Source: an uncultured Oscillospiraceae bacterium (lineage in GTDB: Bacteria; Bacillota; Clostridia; Oscillospirales; Oscillospiraceae). From it: a DNA stretch of 32,053 nucleotides. Below the pieces are notes generated by a model that saw only the letters and a program-made list of their open reading frames with translations, searched no databases and was not told where the DNA came from. The translations under genes were made by a program, and so were the position numbers. Numbering within the stretch: the first letter of the stretch is position 1; each line of letters starts with the position of its first letter. Of this stretch, positions 15,263-22,866 are shown piece by piece. The stretch spans positions 1-32,053 of the forward strand of contig CALWYD010000013.1 of NCBI GenBank assembly GCA_944385675.1. Reading direction: 5' to 3'.

Positions 15263-17917
15263 TTAGTCCGGGCCGGAAAGGCCGTACTTTCTTTTAACCC
15301 GCTCCAGCTGCTCCAGCAGGGAGGGGCCCGCCGCCCACAGGAAGAAGACGGTGGCCCCGGCGTGAACCAGATCCATGGGAAAGCCCATGACCAGAGACGC
15401 CACCAGCATCTCCCAGGTGGGATTGGGCTGGAACATAAGCAGGGAGGCGGTATTTAAAAGCCCGCCGTAGAGCACAAGGACAGATACAAAGCCGTAGGCG
15501 CACAGGGTCAGGCGGTTGCGCCCCACCCAGGGAGCAAGCCAGCCGGCCACCAGGCCCACAAGGCCGGCAGCCGCCATCTGCCAGGGAGTCCAGGCCCCCT
15601 GGACATAGAAGAAATTGGACACCAGCATGGCTGCCGCCCCCACCAGAAAGCCGCTCTGCCCCCCCAGGGCCACCCCCGTGACAATGACCAGGGCAGCCAC
15701 CGGCTTAAACTGGGGCAGCATGAAGAAGGCGCCCCGGCCGGCCACCCCCAGGGCGGCCAGGACGGACAAAAGAGCCAGCTGCCGGGCAGGGGGGCTGCTG
15801 CGCTCAAAGTCCAGCAGCACAGGTGCCAGAGCCTCCAGCAGCACCAGCAGGGAGATAAAGTAGTACTTCCGATCCTGGAGCAGAAACACCCCAGCCAGCA
15901 GGGTAGCCGGGCACAGCACCAGCAGCCACAGACCGGTCAGCCACCCTCTCCTGCCCTTATTTCGGGGAGGAGGCGGGGAAAAACGAAACCTTCCGCCCAC
16001 CCCCAGAAGACGCAGGCCTCCTGCTGCGGCACCCAGCCACAGCAGGGAGGGCAGCCAGTCCCCCGCCGCCAGCCCGGCCAGTACCGGCCACCCGCGCCAG
16101 GCCAACATCCCCGCTGCCAGACAGCCCAGCACCAGAGCAACACCCAGCCCTGCCCCAAACCGAAAGGGATTCTTCCGCCCCTTCTCGTGTGAAAGGGCGC
16201 CTTGGGCCCGGGCAGAGGGCTTCTCCTCCAAGCCGGGCACAGCCTGGAAAACGGGGTGAGCAGCCGGGGGGCAGTGCGGCTCTTCCCCGCCGCAGGCGGT
16301 AATGAGGGCCCCGGGGGTCACCGCCCCCGGGACCAGCCCTCCGGCCATGCGGCAGGTGGCAGTGGTGTAAAACCGGTTTTGGGCAAAGAAGTCCTGGGGC
16401 CGGCCTGAGGCGGTAATTGCCCCGTCAAAGAGCAGGGCGCAGTGGGTGGCGTAGGCGGCGCAGAATTCCAGATCGTGGCTGACCATAAGGACGGTGACCC
16501 CCTCCCGGCACAGGGCGCAGAGTATGGCGGCCAGTTCCTCCCGGGAGGGCCAGTCCATCCCCTTGGTGGGCTCGTCCAGCAGCAGCACCCGGGGTTGGGT
16601 GAGCAGCACCTTAGCCAGTGCGGCCCGCTGCCGCTCCCCTCCGGACAGGTCATAAGGGTGTCGCTCCAGCAGACCCTCCAGTCGGCACATACGGACGGTT
16701 TGGGCCAGGATCTGGGGGGCAGGGGCCAGATCCTTCAGATCCTCCTCCACCGTCCGACCTACAAACAGGGCCCTTGGGTCCTGGGGCAGCAGGGCCAGCC
16801 CTTTCTGAAAGAGCTCCTCCTCCCCCCATCCATCCAGGGGGCGCCCCAACAGTTCCAGCTCTCCCCGCCGGGGACGGGCCTGGCGGGCCAAGAGGGCCAG
16901 CAGGGTGGATTTCCCTGCTCCGTTGCCCCCCATCAGGGCGTACAGGGCCCCCCGGGGCACCGTCAGGGACAAGTCCCGCAGCACCGGGGTCTCCTGTCCC
17001 GGGTAACTAAACCACACCTCCCGGGCCTCCAGGGCCGCCTCCCTCTCAGGAAAAGGCTCCGGAACAGGGGCGGGTATCAGAGGCCGGCTCCGGGTTCGCT
17101 CCTCCAGCCAGCGCCGCCCCTCCCCCACAGTAATGGGGCAGGGCCCAGTTTCTCCGCACGCTCCCCACACCCGGGCGGGGGTGGGCATGGCCCCCCACAT
17201 GGGGTGGCCCATGTCCCGCAGGGCCTGGGCCGCCTGTGGGGGCGGGGCACACACCACAAGCCGCCCCCTGTCCAGCACACCGCAGCGGTGGGAGAGGGGC
17301 AATGCCTCCTCCAGCCGGTGCTCTGAGAGCAAAACGGTGACCCCCAGCTCCCGGTTCACCCGGGCCAGACAGTCCAGAAAGCCCTGGGCGGCAATGGGAT
17401 CCAGCTGGCTGGTGGGCTCGTCCAGCAGCAGCACCCGGGGCCGCAGGGTCATCACCGCGGCAAGGTTCAAAAGCTGCTTCTGTCCCCCGGATAGAGAGGC
17501 GATGTCCCGATGGAACCAGCCTTCCAGCCCAAAAAAAGAGGCAGTCTCCGCCACCCTGGTCCGTATCGTCTCCTGCTCCAGCCCCAGACTTTCCAGGCCG
17601 AAGGCCAGCTCATGCCACACCTTGTCGGTGACAATCTGCTCCTCCGGATCCTGAAAGACGAACCCCAGCTCTTCCGCCTGCCCCCGCTTGTCCATCCGGG
17701 ACGCAGGACGACCTTGAAAGAGCGCCTGCCCCTCCAGCCTTCCGTGGGGAGCCAGGGAGGGCTTGAGCAGACGCAGCAGGGTGCTCTTTCCGCTGCCCGA
17801 GGGACCACACAGGGTAAAAAACTCCCCCTGCTCCACCGCCAGGCACACCCCATCCAGGGCGGGGGTGGGCTGCCCCGGGTAAAAAAAGGTCAGGTTTTCC
17901 AGCCGGAGCTGTTCCAT
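15263..17917 (-). CDS. ECF transporter fusion: two ABC ATPases plus membrane S component (probable cobalamin)
   Basis: An 884-residue, three-part protein. ATPase 1 has Walker A GPSGSGKST (38-46), Q-loop FVFQDPEEQ (86-94), LSGGQ (142-146), VLLLDEP (162-168) and H-loop SEH (198-200). ATPase 2 has GGNGAGKST (330-338), LLPQDP (376-381), LSGGE (424-428), VLLLDEP (444-450) and SHD (480-482). Residues ~585-710 add about four hydrophobic helices. The end (~712-884) is an ECF S component with the substrate-side segment FMLPQFKPVAALVIVTGVALGG, then SNFFYVQGAWTPWQM and MGFPMDLVHAG. EcfA1, EcfA2 and S are normally separate proteins. The start at 17917 follows a GGAGGAGGGAGA site and overlaps the EcfT gene by 28 bases. 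The B12 riboswitch upstream points to cobalamin or a precursor (CbrT-like); the substrate is inference. Confidence 0.9.
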   Translation of the reverse strand: MEQLRLENLTFFYPGQPTPALDGVCLAVEQGEFFTLCGPSGSGKSTLLRLLKPSLAPHGRLEGQALFQGRPASRMDKRGQAEELGFVFQDPEEQIVTDKVWHELAFGLESLGLEQETIRTRVAETASFFGLEGWFHRDIASLSGGQKQLLNLAAVMTLRPRVLLLDEPTSQLDPIAAQGFLDCLARVNRELGVTVLLSEHRLEEALPLSHRCGVLDRGRLVVCAPPPQAAQALRDMGHPMWGAMPTPARVWGACGETGPCPITVGEGRRWLEERTRSRPLIPAPVPEPFPEREAALEAREVWFSYPGQETPVLRDLSLTVPRGALYALMGGNGAGKSTLLALLARQARPRRGELELLGRPLDGWGEEELFQKGLALLPQDPRALFVGRTVEEDLKDLAPAPQILAQTVRMCRLEGLLERHPYDLSGGERQRAALAKVLLTQPRVLLLDEPTKGMDWPSREELAAILCALCREGVTVLMVSHDLEFCAAYATHCALLFDGAITASGRPQDFFAQNRFYTTATCRMAGGLVPGAVTPGALITACGGEEPHCPPAAHPVFQAVPGLEEKPSARAQGALSHEKGRKNPFRFGAGLGVALVLGCLAAGMLAWRGWPVLAGLAAGDWLPSLLWLGAAAGGLRLLGVGGRFRFSPPPPRNKGRRGWLTGLWLLVLCPATLLAGVFLLQDRKYYFISLLVLLEALAPVLLDFERSSPPARQLALLSVLAALGVAGRGAFFMLPQFKPVAALVIVTGVALGGQSGFLVGAAAMLVSNFFYVQGAWTPWQMAAAGLVGLVAGWLAPWVGRNRLTLCAYGFVSVLVLYGGLLNTASLLMFQPNPTWEMLVASLVMGFPMDLVHAGATVFFLWAAGPSLLEQLERVKRKYGLSGPD

Positions 17918-18771
17918 TCTCCCTCCTCCTTCCACTCCAGATACAGGGGCAGGCCGCACAGGCACAGCCAGTCGGCCAGGGCGGACAGCAGCCACAGGCT
18001 GGCGCCGCTCCACCTAAGGCTGGGGTAGTACCGCCAGGACAGGGCCCCGGCGGCCGCCATCACCAGCAGATAGCCCCCGGCACAGGCAAGGAAGGCCAGC
18101 AGGCCCCTGTCCTGTGCCGTCAGGCGGTAGGTGGTATAGCTCACCCGGCCCGGCAGGCCGTACCCTCGGGCCTCCATGGAGTCGGCCCGTACCATGGCCC
18201 CCTCCAGGGACCAGGAAAGTACCACTCCCAGCCGGCGCAGGGCCAGCCGGGCCCGCTCTATCCGCCTCCGACCCAGCCGGCCCACCTGCCGCTGGGCCTG
18301 CCCCACCTGCACCCACCGGGCCCGCAGCCGGGGGACGGCCCCCAGGGTCATGGACAGCAGCAGGGCCAGGGTGGGAGCGCCCTTACCTAAAAGACACATC
18401 CACCTATCCGCCGTCATCACCCGGGACATGCACCCCAGGCAGGCCAGGGCAGACAGCAGCATCAGCCCTGCCCCCAGGCCGTAGAGCACGGATTCCAGGG
18501 TCAGGGGGTTGCCGTTTGGGAAATAGGACAGCACCGTCACTCCCCCGTGGCTGAACAGGGGGTTAAGCAGGGCGGCCACCAGAGCCAGAGTCAGCAGCCG
18601 GCCGGGATGGGGACGCCCCCCCAGGCGGCCCCACCATAACCAGCAGCACCCCAACGCCGTTCCCAGAAGCAGGGGGTGGAAGGTGGTGACCGTGAAGGCC
18701 AGCACCAGGGCAAACCACAGGGCGGGTACCGCCGGGTGGCAGCGGGAAAAGGTACTGCCCACTGCCCTCAC
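17890..18771 (-). CDS. ecfT: ECF transporter transmembrane T component
   Basis: A 293-residue membrane protein of the EcfT/CbiQ family. Hydrophobic helices lie at ~15-45, 58-75, 95-118 and 128-145. A long cytoplasmic coupling region follows, with the ATPase-contacting Ala-Arg-Gly motif at 201-203 (MVRADSMEARGYGLPGR), then C-terminal helices from ~220. It links the two ATPase domains to the S component. It starts at GTG (18771), overlapping the DUF4430 gene stop as GTGA, and its end overlaps the ATPase-S gene, so the operon is tightly coupled. Confidence 0.9.
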   Translation of the reverse strand: MRAVGSTFSRCHPAVPALWFALVLAFTVTTFHPLLLGTALGCCWLWWGRLGGRPHPGRLLTLALVAALLNPLFSHGGVTVLSYFPNGNPLTLESVLYGLGAGLMLLSALACLGCMSRVMTADRWMCLLGKGAPTLALLLSMTLGAVPRLRARWVQVGQAQRQVGRLGRRRIERARLALRRLGVVLSWSLEGAMVRADSMEARGYGLPGRVSYTTYRLTAQDRGLLAFLACAGGYLLVMAAAGALSWRYYPSLRWSGASLWLLSALADWLCLCGLPLYLEWKEEGEWNSSGWKT

Positions 18772-19580
18772 CCCCCCACCGAAGCGGCGCCCACGTCCGC
18801 CCCCATGTTACAGGTATAAGCCCACTCCACCCGGTCCCCGGGCTGAAGGAGGTACTCCGAGCAGCTGCAGCCGGGGGAGACGCCGTTGACCAGGTAGAGC
18901 CAGCCCGACTGCTGCCCGCAGTCAAACTCATAGAGGTTCCCGATGCCCTCCACATAGGCAGAGCCGGTGCCCGGGGTGAAGCTGGCCTCCAGGTGGATGC
19001 CCTCCGCCCGGGTCACCCGCTGCAGCAGGGAAAAAGCGCTCTCCCCCTCCTCCAACTCCACCTCCCGCTCCCCCAGCAGGACGCCGTCGGCGGGAATGAG
19101 CTCCACCTTGTCCGGATCCAGCCAGTCCAGGTGATTCAGCACCGTGGCACAGCGGATGGAGATGCGGCAGTTGGCCTCCTGCTCCGCCTGCCCCTCCTCC
19201 CCCTCCTGGGCCTGCTGAGGCGGGACGGGTTCCGGGTCATCGGCGGGCTGGGCCGGGTTACTCTGGCTGCTGGCGGCGTTATCGCCCTCCGGCTGCGTCC
19301 CGCCGGAGGCGGAAGAGGACTGGGGCGTCTCAGGATCCTGGGGGTCGGGTGCGCTCTGGGTCGGGACATTCTCAGGGTCAGGGCGTTCTTCCCACGGGGA
19401 GGGCGCCTCAGGCGCGGAGGCGTCCTCCTCCGGCCCGCCCTCTGAGCCGTTCCCCGTCTGGGAGGAGGCTTCCCCCACGCCCCACCCCTGCAGCCCGGGG
19501 GCGTCTCCCCCGTACCAGTAGGCGGCGGCCAGCAGGGCCAGCACCAGGGCAGCGGCAATGACAGCTGTTCGTCTCTTCAT
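18768..19580 (-). CDS. DUF4430 protein, membrane-anchored; intrinsic-factor beta-domain-like
   Basis: A 270-residue protein. A short basic N-terminus and one membrane helix (residues ~5-23) anchor it. Residues ~30-135 are a low-complexity Pro/Glu/Ser/Gln linker. A compact C-terminal DUF4430 domain follows at ~140-258 (ELEEGESAFSLLQRV, YVEGIGNLYEFDCGQQSGWLYLVNG, CSCSEYLLQPGDRVEWAYT). DUF4430 corresponds to the C-terminal beta domain of animal intrinsic factor and transcobalamin, which covers bound cobalamin. In this B12-riboswitch operon with an ECF transporter, a surface cobalamin-binding role is likely but inferred. AGGAGG precedes the ATG; the stop overlaps ecfT. Confidence 0.85.
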   Translation of the reverse strand: MKRRTAVIAAALVLALLAAAYWYGGDAPGLQGWGVGEASSQTGNGSEGGPEEDASAPEAPSPWEERPDPENVPTQSAPDPQDPETPQSSSASGGTQPEGDNAASSQSNPAQPADDPEPVPPQQAQEGEEGQAEQEANCRISIRCATVLNHLDWLDPDKVELIPADGVLLGEREVELEEGESAFSLLQRVTRAEGIHLEASFTPGTGSAYVEGIGNLYEFDCGQQSGWLYLVNGVSPGCSCSEYLLQPGDRVEWAYTCNMGADVGAASVGG

Positions 19581-19604
19581 TTCAGTTCCCTCCTCCGGGT
19601 CCGG

Positions 19605-20573
19605 TCAGCCCGCCTGAGCCAGGGGATGGGGCCCGGGCACGGCCACCCGGGCGGCCAGCAGCAGGGCCAGGGGCTCCGGGTCCGTCTGCGCCATATCGTA
19701 CAGGGCGGGCAGCCCCCGCTCCGCCCGCGCCAAGGCACACAGGGCGCACAGGGCCTGTTCGCTGGCCATCAGGTCACTCTTCCCCCCTGCCAGGTGGGCA
19801 AAGCCCCCCTCAGCCAGCTGGTAGGACAGCAGCTCCTCCGCCATCCCCTCCGGGGCCGGGCGGCCCAGGACGGCACAGGCGATGAGGGCCTGGGCACAGC
19901 TCTCCGAGGTGAGAAAGCCCCCCTCCTCCCACAGCCTCTCCAGGCAGGATATTCCCCGCTCCACCGCCCGGGAGGCCTCTCCGTCCCCATAGGGGGCCAG
20001 GGCCTGGAGGGCCTGGGCGGTGACATCCGGGTCAGACCGCTCCCCGGACAGGGCCCAGCCCCCGTCGGGCAGCTGGGCTTTCAGGATGTCTTCCAGGTAG
20101 CGGGCTTTGGTCTCCCCTTCCCCGTAGTCCCCACTGTCCAGGGCCAGCAGGGCAAAGATAGGCCCGTTGATCCCCTGTTTTTCCACCTGGTCACCGTCCA
20201 GGAGGGGGGCAATCAGGTCATAGCCCGCCACCGCCCGGGGATCCTCCCCCAGGGCGGACAGGGCCAGCACCACCCTGGCGTACTCGGAGTACTTCCGCCG
20301 GGACAGCACCCCCTGCTGTTCCTCCAGCGTCCCGGTCAGGGCGGACAGGTAGGCCTCCCTCTGCCCCTGTCCCAGCCGGCCGGCCCGGGCCAGGCCGATG
20401 ACTGCCCACTCCCCTCCGGCAGAGGCCACCTGGGGACTGGGGACGGCGGCGGCCACATAGTCCCCCGCCCGGGCCAGGGCCTCCTCCTTCCCGCCCGCCC
20501 CCAGGGCGGACGCCGGCAGTGTCAAAACGGCGGCCAGAGCCAGGGCGGACAGGGTGCGGACAACTTGTTTCAT
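19605..20573 (-). CDS. Secreted prenyltransferase/squalene-oxidase-repeat protein; intrinsic-factor alpha-domain-like
   Basis: A 322-residue protein. The signal peptide is clear (MKQVVRTLSALALAAVLTLPASALGA, likely cleaved near residue 23-26, no lipobox). The rest is helical and repetitive, in the terpenoid cyclase/prenyltransferase alpha-alpha barrel style: EWAVIGLARAG, YARVVLALSALGEDP, GPIFALLALDSGDYG, QLPDGGWALSGERSDPDVTAQALQALAPY (167-195), SESCAQALIACAVLG. No cyclase DXDD acid is seen, so it is not expected to be an enzyme. The N-terminal alpha domain of intrinsic factor/transcobalamin has this same fold. It is the first gene after a cobalamin riboswitch, 24 bases before the DUF4430 gene. 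Its role as one half of an extracytoplasmic B12 binder is inferred. Confidence 0.85.
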   Translation of the reverse strand: MKQVVRTLSALALAAVLTLPASALGAGGKEEALARAGDYVAAAVPSPQVASAGGEWAVIGLARAGRLGQGQREAYLSALTGTLEEQQGVLSRRKYSEYARVVLALSALGEDPRAVAGYDLIAPLLDGDQVEKQGINGPIFALLALDSGDYGEGETKARYLEDILKAQLPDGGWALSGERSDPDVTAQALQALAPYGDGEASRAVERGISCLERLWEEGGFLTSESCAQALIACAVLGRPAPEGMAEELLSYQLAEGGFAHLAGGKSDLMASEQALCALCALARAERGLPALYDMAQTDPEPLALLLAARVAVPGPHPLAQAG

Positions 20574-20601
20574 GGCAGAAAGCTCCTCTCTTCAAAGACG
20601 G

Positions 20602-20631
20602 CGGCCGCGGCGGCAGGTGCCGCCGCGGCCG
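20602..20631 (-). terminator. Leader hairpin between the cobalamin riboswitch and the first gene
   Basis: A very strong GC hairpin (20602-20615 with 20618-20631) lies between the aptamer and the ribosome site and is followed on the minus strand only by CCGTCTTTG. It is a good candidate for the expression platform, but the T-tract is weak, so it may act by terminating or by affecting ribosome access. Confidence 0.55.
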
Positions 20632-20674
20632 TTTCCCGCGCGCTCAAAGGGGCCCCTGCCCCCATCCGGGGCGG

Positions 20675-20885
20675 GGCCGGGCTCCAAGCAGGTCTTCTGA
20701 CTGACGGAGGGGACCCCTTCCGGGGTCCGGGGGCGCCTCGCCTTCTCAGGTCCCCCCAATGGCCGGCTTTCGCCCTGGGCGCCCTGCCCTCCGCTCACAG
20801 CGGCGGTACCGTCCGGGCCTCTCACCCGGTTTCCTATTCTCCCTGCCGGGCCCTCCGCCCGGCGGGGCACTTGGAGTACTATTTC
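20675..20885 (-). ncRNA. Cobalamin (adenosylcobalamin-type) riboswitch
   Basis: On the minus strand the conserved core is present: GGAAACCGGGTGAGAGGCC (about 20816-20834), then the CCGCCGCTGTGAGC segment (about 20792-20806), and the terminal B12 box GTCAGAAGACCTGCT (about 20688-20702). The order and spacing match the class. It lies between a strong promoter (20897-20925) and the first gene of the ECF operon, so high B12 should repress the four genes. The exact edges are approximate. Confidence 0.93.
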
Positions 20886-20896
20886 ACTGTACTCAA

Positions 20897-20925
20897 ATAT
20901 TACGGGATACGGCCGCCCTTGTCAA
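20897..20925 (-). promoter_or_regulatory. Promoter of the B12 riboswitch/ECF operon
   Basis: Minus strand TTGACA (20920-20925), 17-base spacer, TAATAT (20897-20902). Confidence 0.9.
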
Positions 20926-20937
20926 CCGTGAGGCCGC

Positions 20938-20966
20938 TTTACTTTTTTCCCGGCGGCGGCTATAAT
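20938..20966 (+). promoter_or_regulatory. Promoter of the CapA-family gene
   Basis: TTTACT (20938-20943), 17-base spacer, TATAAT (20961-20966). Its -35 lies only 12 bases from the -35 of the divergent B12 operon. Confidence 0.85.
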
Positions 20967-21055
20967 AGAGGGTGTCAGACCTGCTTCGACAGGTTTCGTC
21001 CTCCCGGGACGAGATCCTTCGAAAATTTTCTTTGACGGAAACGGAGCACAGACCT

Positions 21056-22318
21056 GTGAAAAAATTTCTTGCCCTGGCCCTGGCCCTGTGCCTGCTGCTG
21101 CCCGGCTGCGCCCCCGCCTCCGGGGACGCCCAGTCCGGCCAAGCCGGCCAGTCCTCCGCCGCCCAGTCCCAGCCAGATCCCCAGCCCCTGCCCGACCCGG
21201 AACCCGAACCAGAGCCGGTGGTGGCCCGGCTGATGGTGGCCGGGGATGTGATGAGCCACATGCCTCTCATCAAGGACGCCTATGTGGCCCAGACGGGGGA
21301 GTATGACTACAGCCATATGCTCCAGTTCGCCGCCCAACAGCTGGAGGGGGCCGACTACGCCGTGGCCAACCTGGAGACCACCCTGGCCGGAGGGCCCAAC
21401 TACTCCGGCTACCCCGCCTTCAACTCCCCGGACGCTCTGGCCTACGATGCGAAGGAGGCGGGCTTCGACCTGCTGTCCACCGCCAACAACCACAGCCGGG
21501 ACAAGGGTCTGGACGGCATCTACCGCACCCTGGACGTGCTGGATGAGGCGGGGCTGGCCCACGTGGGCACCTACCGCTCCCAGGAGGAGCGGGACGCCAA
21601 CCACGGCATCTATGTGGCCGACGTGGGGGGCATCTCCGTGGCCTTTTTGTCCTATACATACGGCCTCAACGGCTTCCGGCTGGACTCGGACAAGATGTAC
21701 GCCGTGAACCTCTTCAACCTGGACTACTACACCACCCTGGAAAATCCCAACTATGAACTGCTGCAGTCCGACCTAGCCGCCGCCCGGGCCCTGGATACCG
21801 ACCTCATTGCCGTGATGATCCACTGGGGTATCGAGTATCAGAACGCCCCCAACAGCCACCAGACCTCCCTGGCGGAATTCCTGGTGGGCCAGGGGGCCGA
21901 CCTGGTGCTGGGGGGGCACCCCCATGTGCTCCAGCCCTATGAGACCATCACCGCCCAGGGCTGGGACGGCCAGGAGCGGGAGGGCTTTGTGTGTTACTCC
22001 CTGGGCAACTTCATCTCCAACCAGTACGACCCCGCCCCCGCCACCATGACCACTGCCATTCTGGAGCTGGAGCTGACCAAGGATCCCGCCACCGGGGAGA
22101 CCGCCCTGACCCGGGTGGGCTACGTCCCCTACTACATGATTCACCGGGACAGCGCCCCCGCCGGGGAGCGGCGCTACCTGCTGAATATCCATGAGGCCAT
22201 GGAAGAGTATGAGGCCGGGGAGAGCACCCTGGTGGACGCCTCCGCCTACGGAAAGCTCCAGAAGGCCCTGGAACACTGCCACAACATTCTGGGGGCGGAG
22301 GGAGACCTGGCCGCCTGA
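21056..22318 (+). CDS. CapA-family lipoprotein (metallophosphatase-like)
   Basis: A 420-residue protein starting at GTG (21056). The signal peptide begins directly there (VKKFLALALALCLLLPGC), with a lipobox LPGC whose Cys18 would be lipidated. The frame is open 28 codons further upstream but those codons have no signal-peptide character. After a Pro/Glu-rich linker (~20-55) comes the PGA_cap/CapA domain: MVAGDVMSHMPLI, NLETTLAGGPNYSGYPAFNSPDAL, STANNHSRDKGLDGI, IHWGIEYQNAPNSHQ, GADLVLGGHPHVLQPYE, CYSLGNFISNQ. CapA proteins were named for poly-gamma-glutamate capsule synthesis, but most Clostridial members are isolated lipoproteins of unknown function. It lies alone and is divergent from the B12 operon. 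Confidence 0.9.
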   Translation: MKKFLALALALCLLLPGCAPASGDAQSGQAGQSSAAQSQPDPQPLPDPEPEPEPVVARLMVAGDVMSHMPLIKDAYVAQTGEYDYSHMLQFAAQQLEGADYAVANLETTLAGGPNYSGYPAFNSPDALAYDAKEAGFDLLSTANNHSRDKGLDGIYRTLDVLDEAGLAHVGTYRSQEERDANHGIYVADVGGISVAFLSYTYGLNGFRLDSDKMYAVNLFNLDYYTTLENPNYELLQSDLAAARALDTDLIAVMIHWGIEYQNAPNSHQTSLAEFLVGQGADLVLGGHPHVLQPYETITAQGWDGQEREGFVCYSLGNFISNQYDPAPATMTTAILELELTKDPATGETALTRVGYVPYYMIHRDSAPAGERRYLLNIHEAMEEYEAGESTLVDASAYGKLQKALEHCHNILGAEGDLAA

Positions 22319-22329
22319 TTCAAAGAAAA

Positions 22330-22365
22330 ACGCGCCGCCGGAACATACCGGCGGCGCGTCTGTTT
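22330..22365. terminator. Bidirectional terminator between capA-like gene and folA
   Basis: A perfect 12-bp stem (22330-22341 with 22348-22359, loop AACATA). It has TGTTTTCTT on the plus side and a TTTTT tract on the minus side. Confidence 0.9.
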
Positions 22366-22367
22366 TC

Positions 22368-22847
22368 TTATCTGACCCGGCGGTAGGTCACATAGCGGTA
22401 AGGAAGGCCTTCATGCTCCATGGGCGCCGAGATTTCCTCCGCCCGCCAGGCCGGGTTCTCGTCCAGGTTCGGGAACCAGCAGTCGGCAGGGAAACTGCGC
22501 CCGATCTTGGTCACATAGGCGGTGTCACACCGGTTCAGCAGGGCGCGGTACACCGACTCCCCACCGATGACAAAGGCGTCCTCCGGGGCCCGGGCCAGCA
22601 GCTCCTCCATGGTGTGGTACACCTCCCCCCCCTCCGGGGCAAAGTCCGGGCTGCGGGACAAAATCAGGTTGCGCCGCCCCTTCAGGGGCCGGCCTCCGGG
22701 AAAGGTGGCCATGGTCTTGCGGCCCAGAATCAGGGGGTGGCCCATGGTCAGGGCCTTAAAGCGCTTCAGATCCTCCGGAATGTAGACCAGCTGATCCCCG
22801 TCTTTGCCAATGGCCCAGTGCTCGTCCACCGCCACAATTACGTTCAT
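22368..22847 (-). CDS. folA: Dihydrofolate reductase
   Basis: A 159-residue enzyme that regenerates tetrahydrofolate from dihydrofolate with NADPH. Motifs are MNVIVAVDEHWAIGKDG, the active-site acid in IPEDLKRFKALT (~25-35), LILGRKTMATFPGGRPLKGRRNLILSR, and FVIGGESVYRALL. The Trp usually found in PWxLPED is replaced (QLVYIPED), as in several Clostridial enzymes. GGAGGAGAGG precedes the ATG. It lies 19 bases after thyA on the same strand; ThyA makes the dihydrofolate that FolA reduces, so the operon is functionally coherent. Confidence 0.95.
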   Translation of the reverse strand: MNVIVAVDEHWAIGKDGDQLVYIPEDLKRFKALTMGHPLILGRKTMATFPGGRPLKGRRNLILSRSPDFAPEGGEVYHTMEELLARAPEDAFVIGGESVYRALLNRCDTAYVTKIGRSFPADCWFPNLDENPAWRAEEISAPMEHEGLPYRYVTYRRVR

Positions 22848-22866
22848 GTCCTCTCCTCCGCCTCTC

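Noticed and set aside
16442..17326. Plus-strand frame opposite the ATPase domains
   Set aside because: Antisense of Walker and signature motifs; Pro/Gly/Gln-rich with no domain.
19150..19490. Pro/Glu/Ser-rich part of the DUF4430 protein considered as a frameshift or repeat array
   Set aside because: The frame is continuous into the DUF4430 domain, and such linkers are common in surface-anchored proteins; no regular DNA repeat is visible.
20972..21055. N-terminal extension of the CapA-like protein by 28 codons
   Set aside because: The extension would start at the transcript start and precede a signal peptide; GTG at 21056 puts the signal peptide at the N-terminus.
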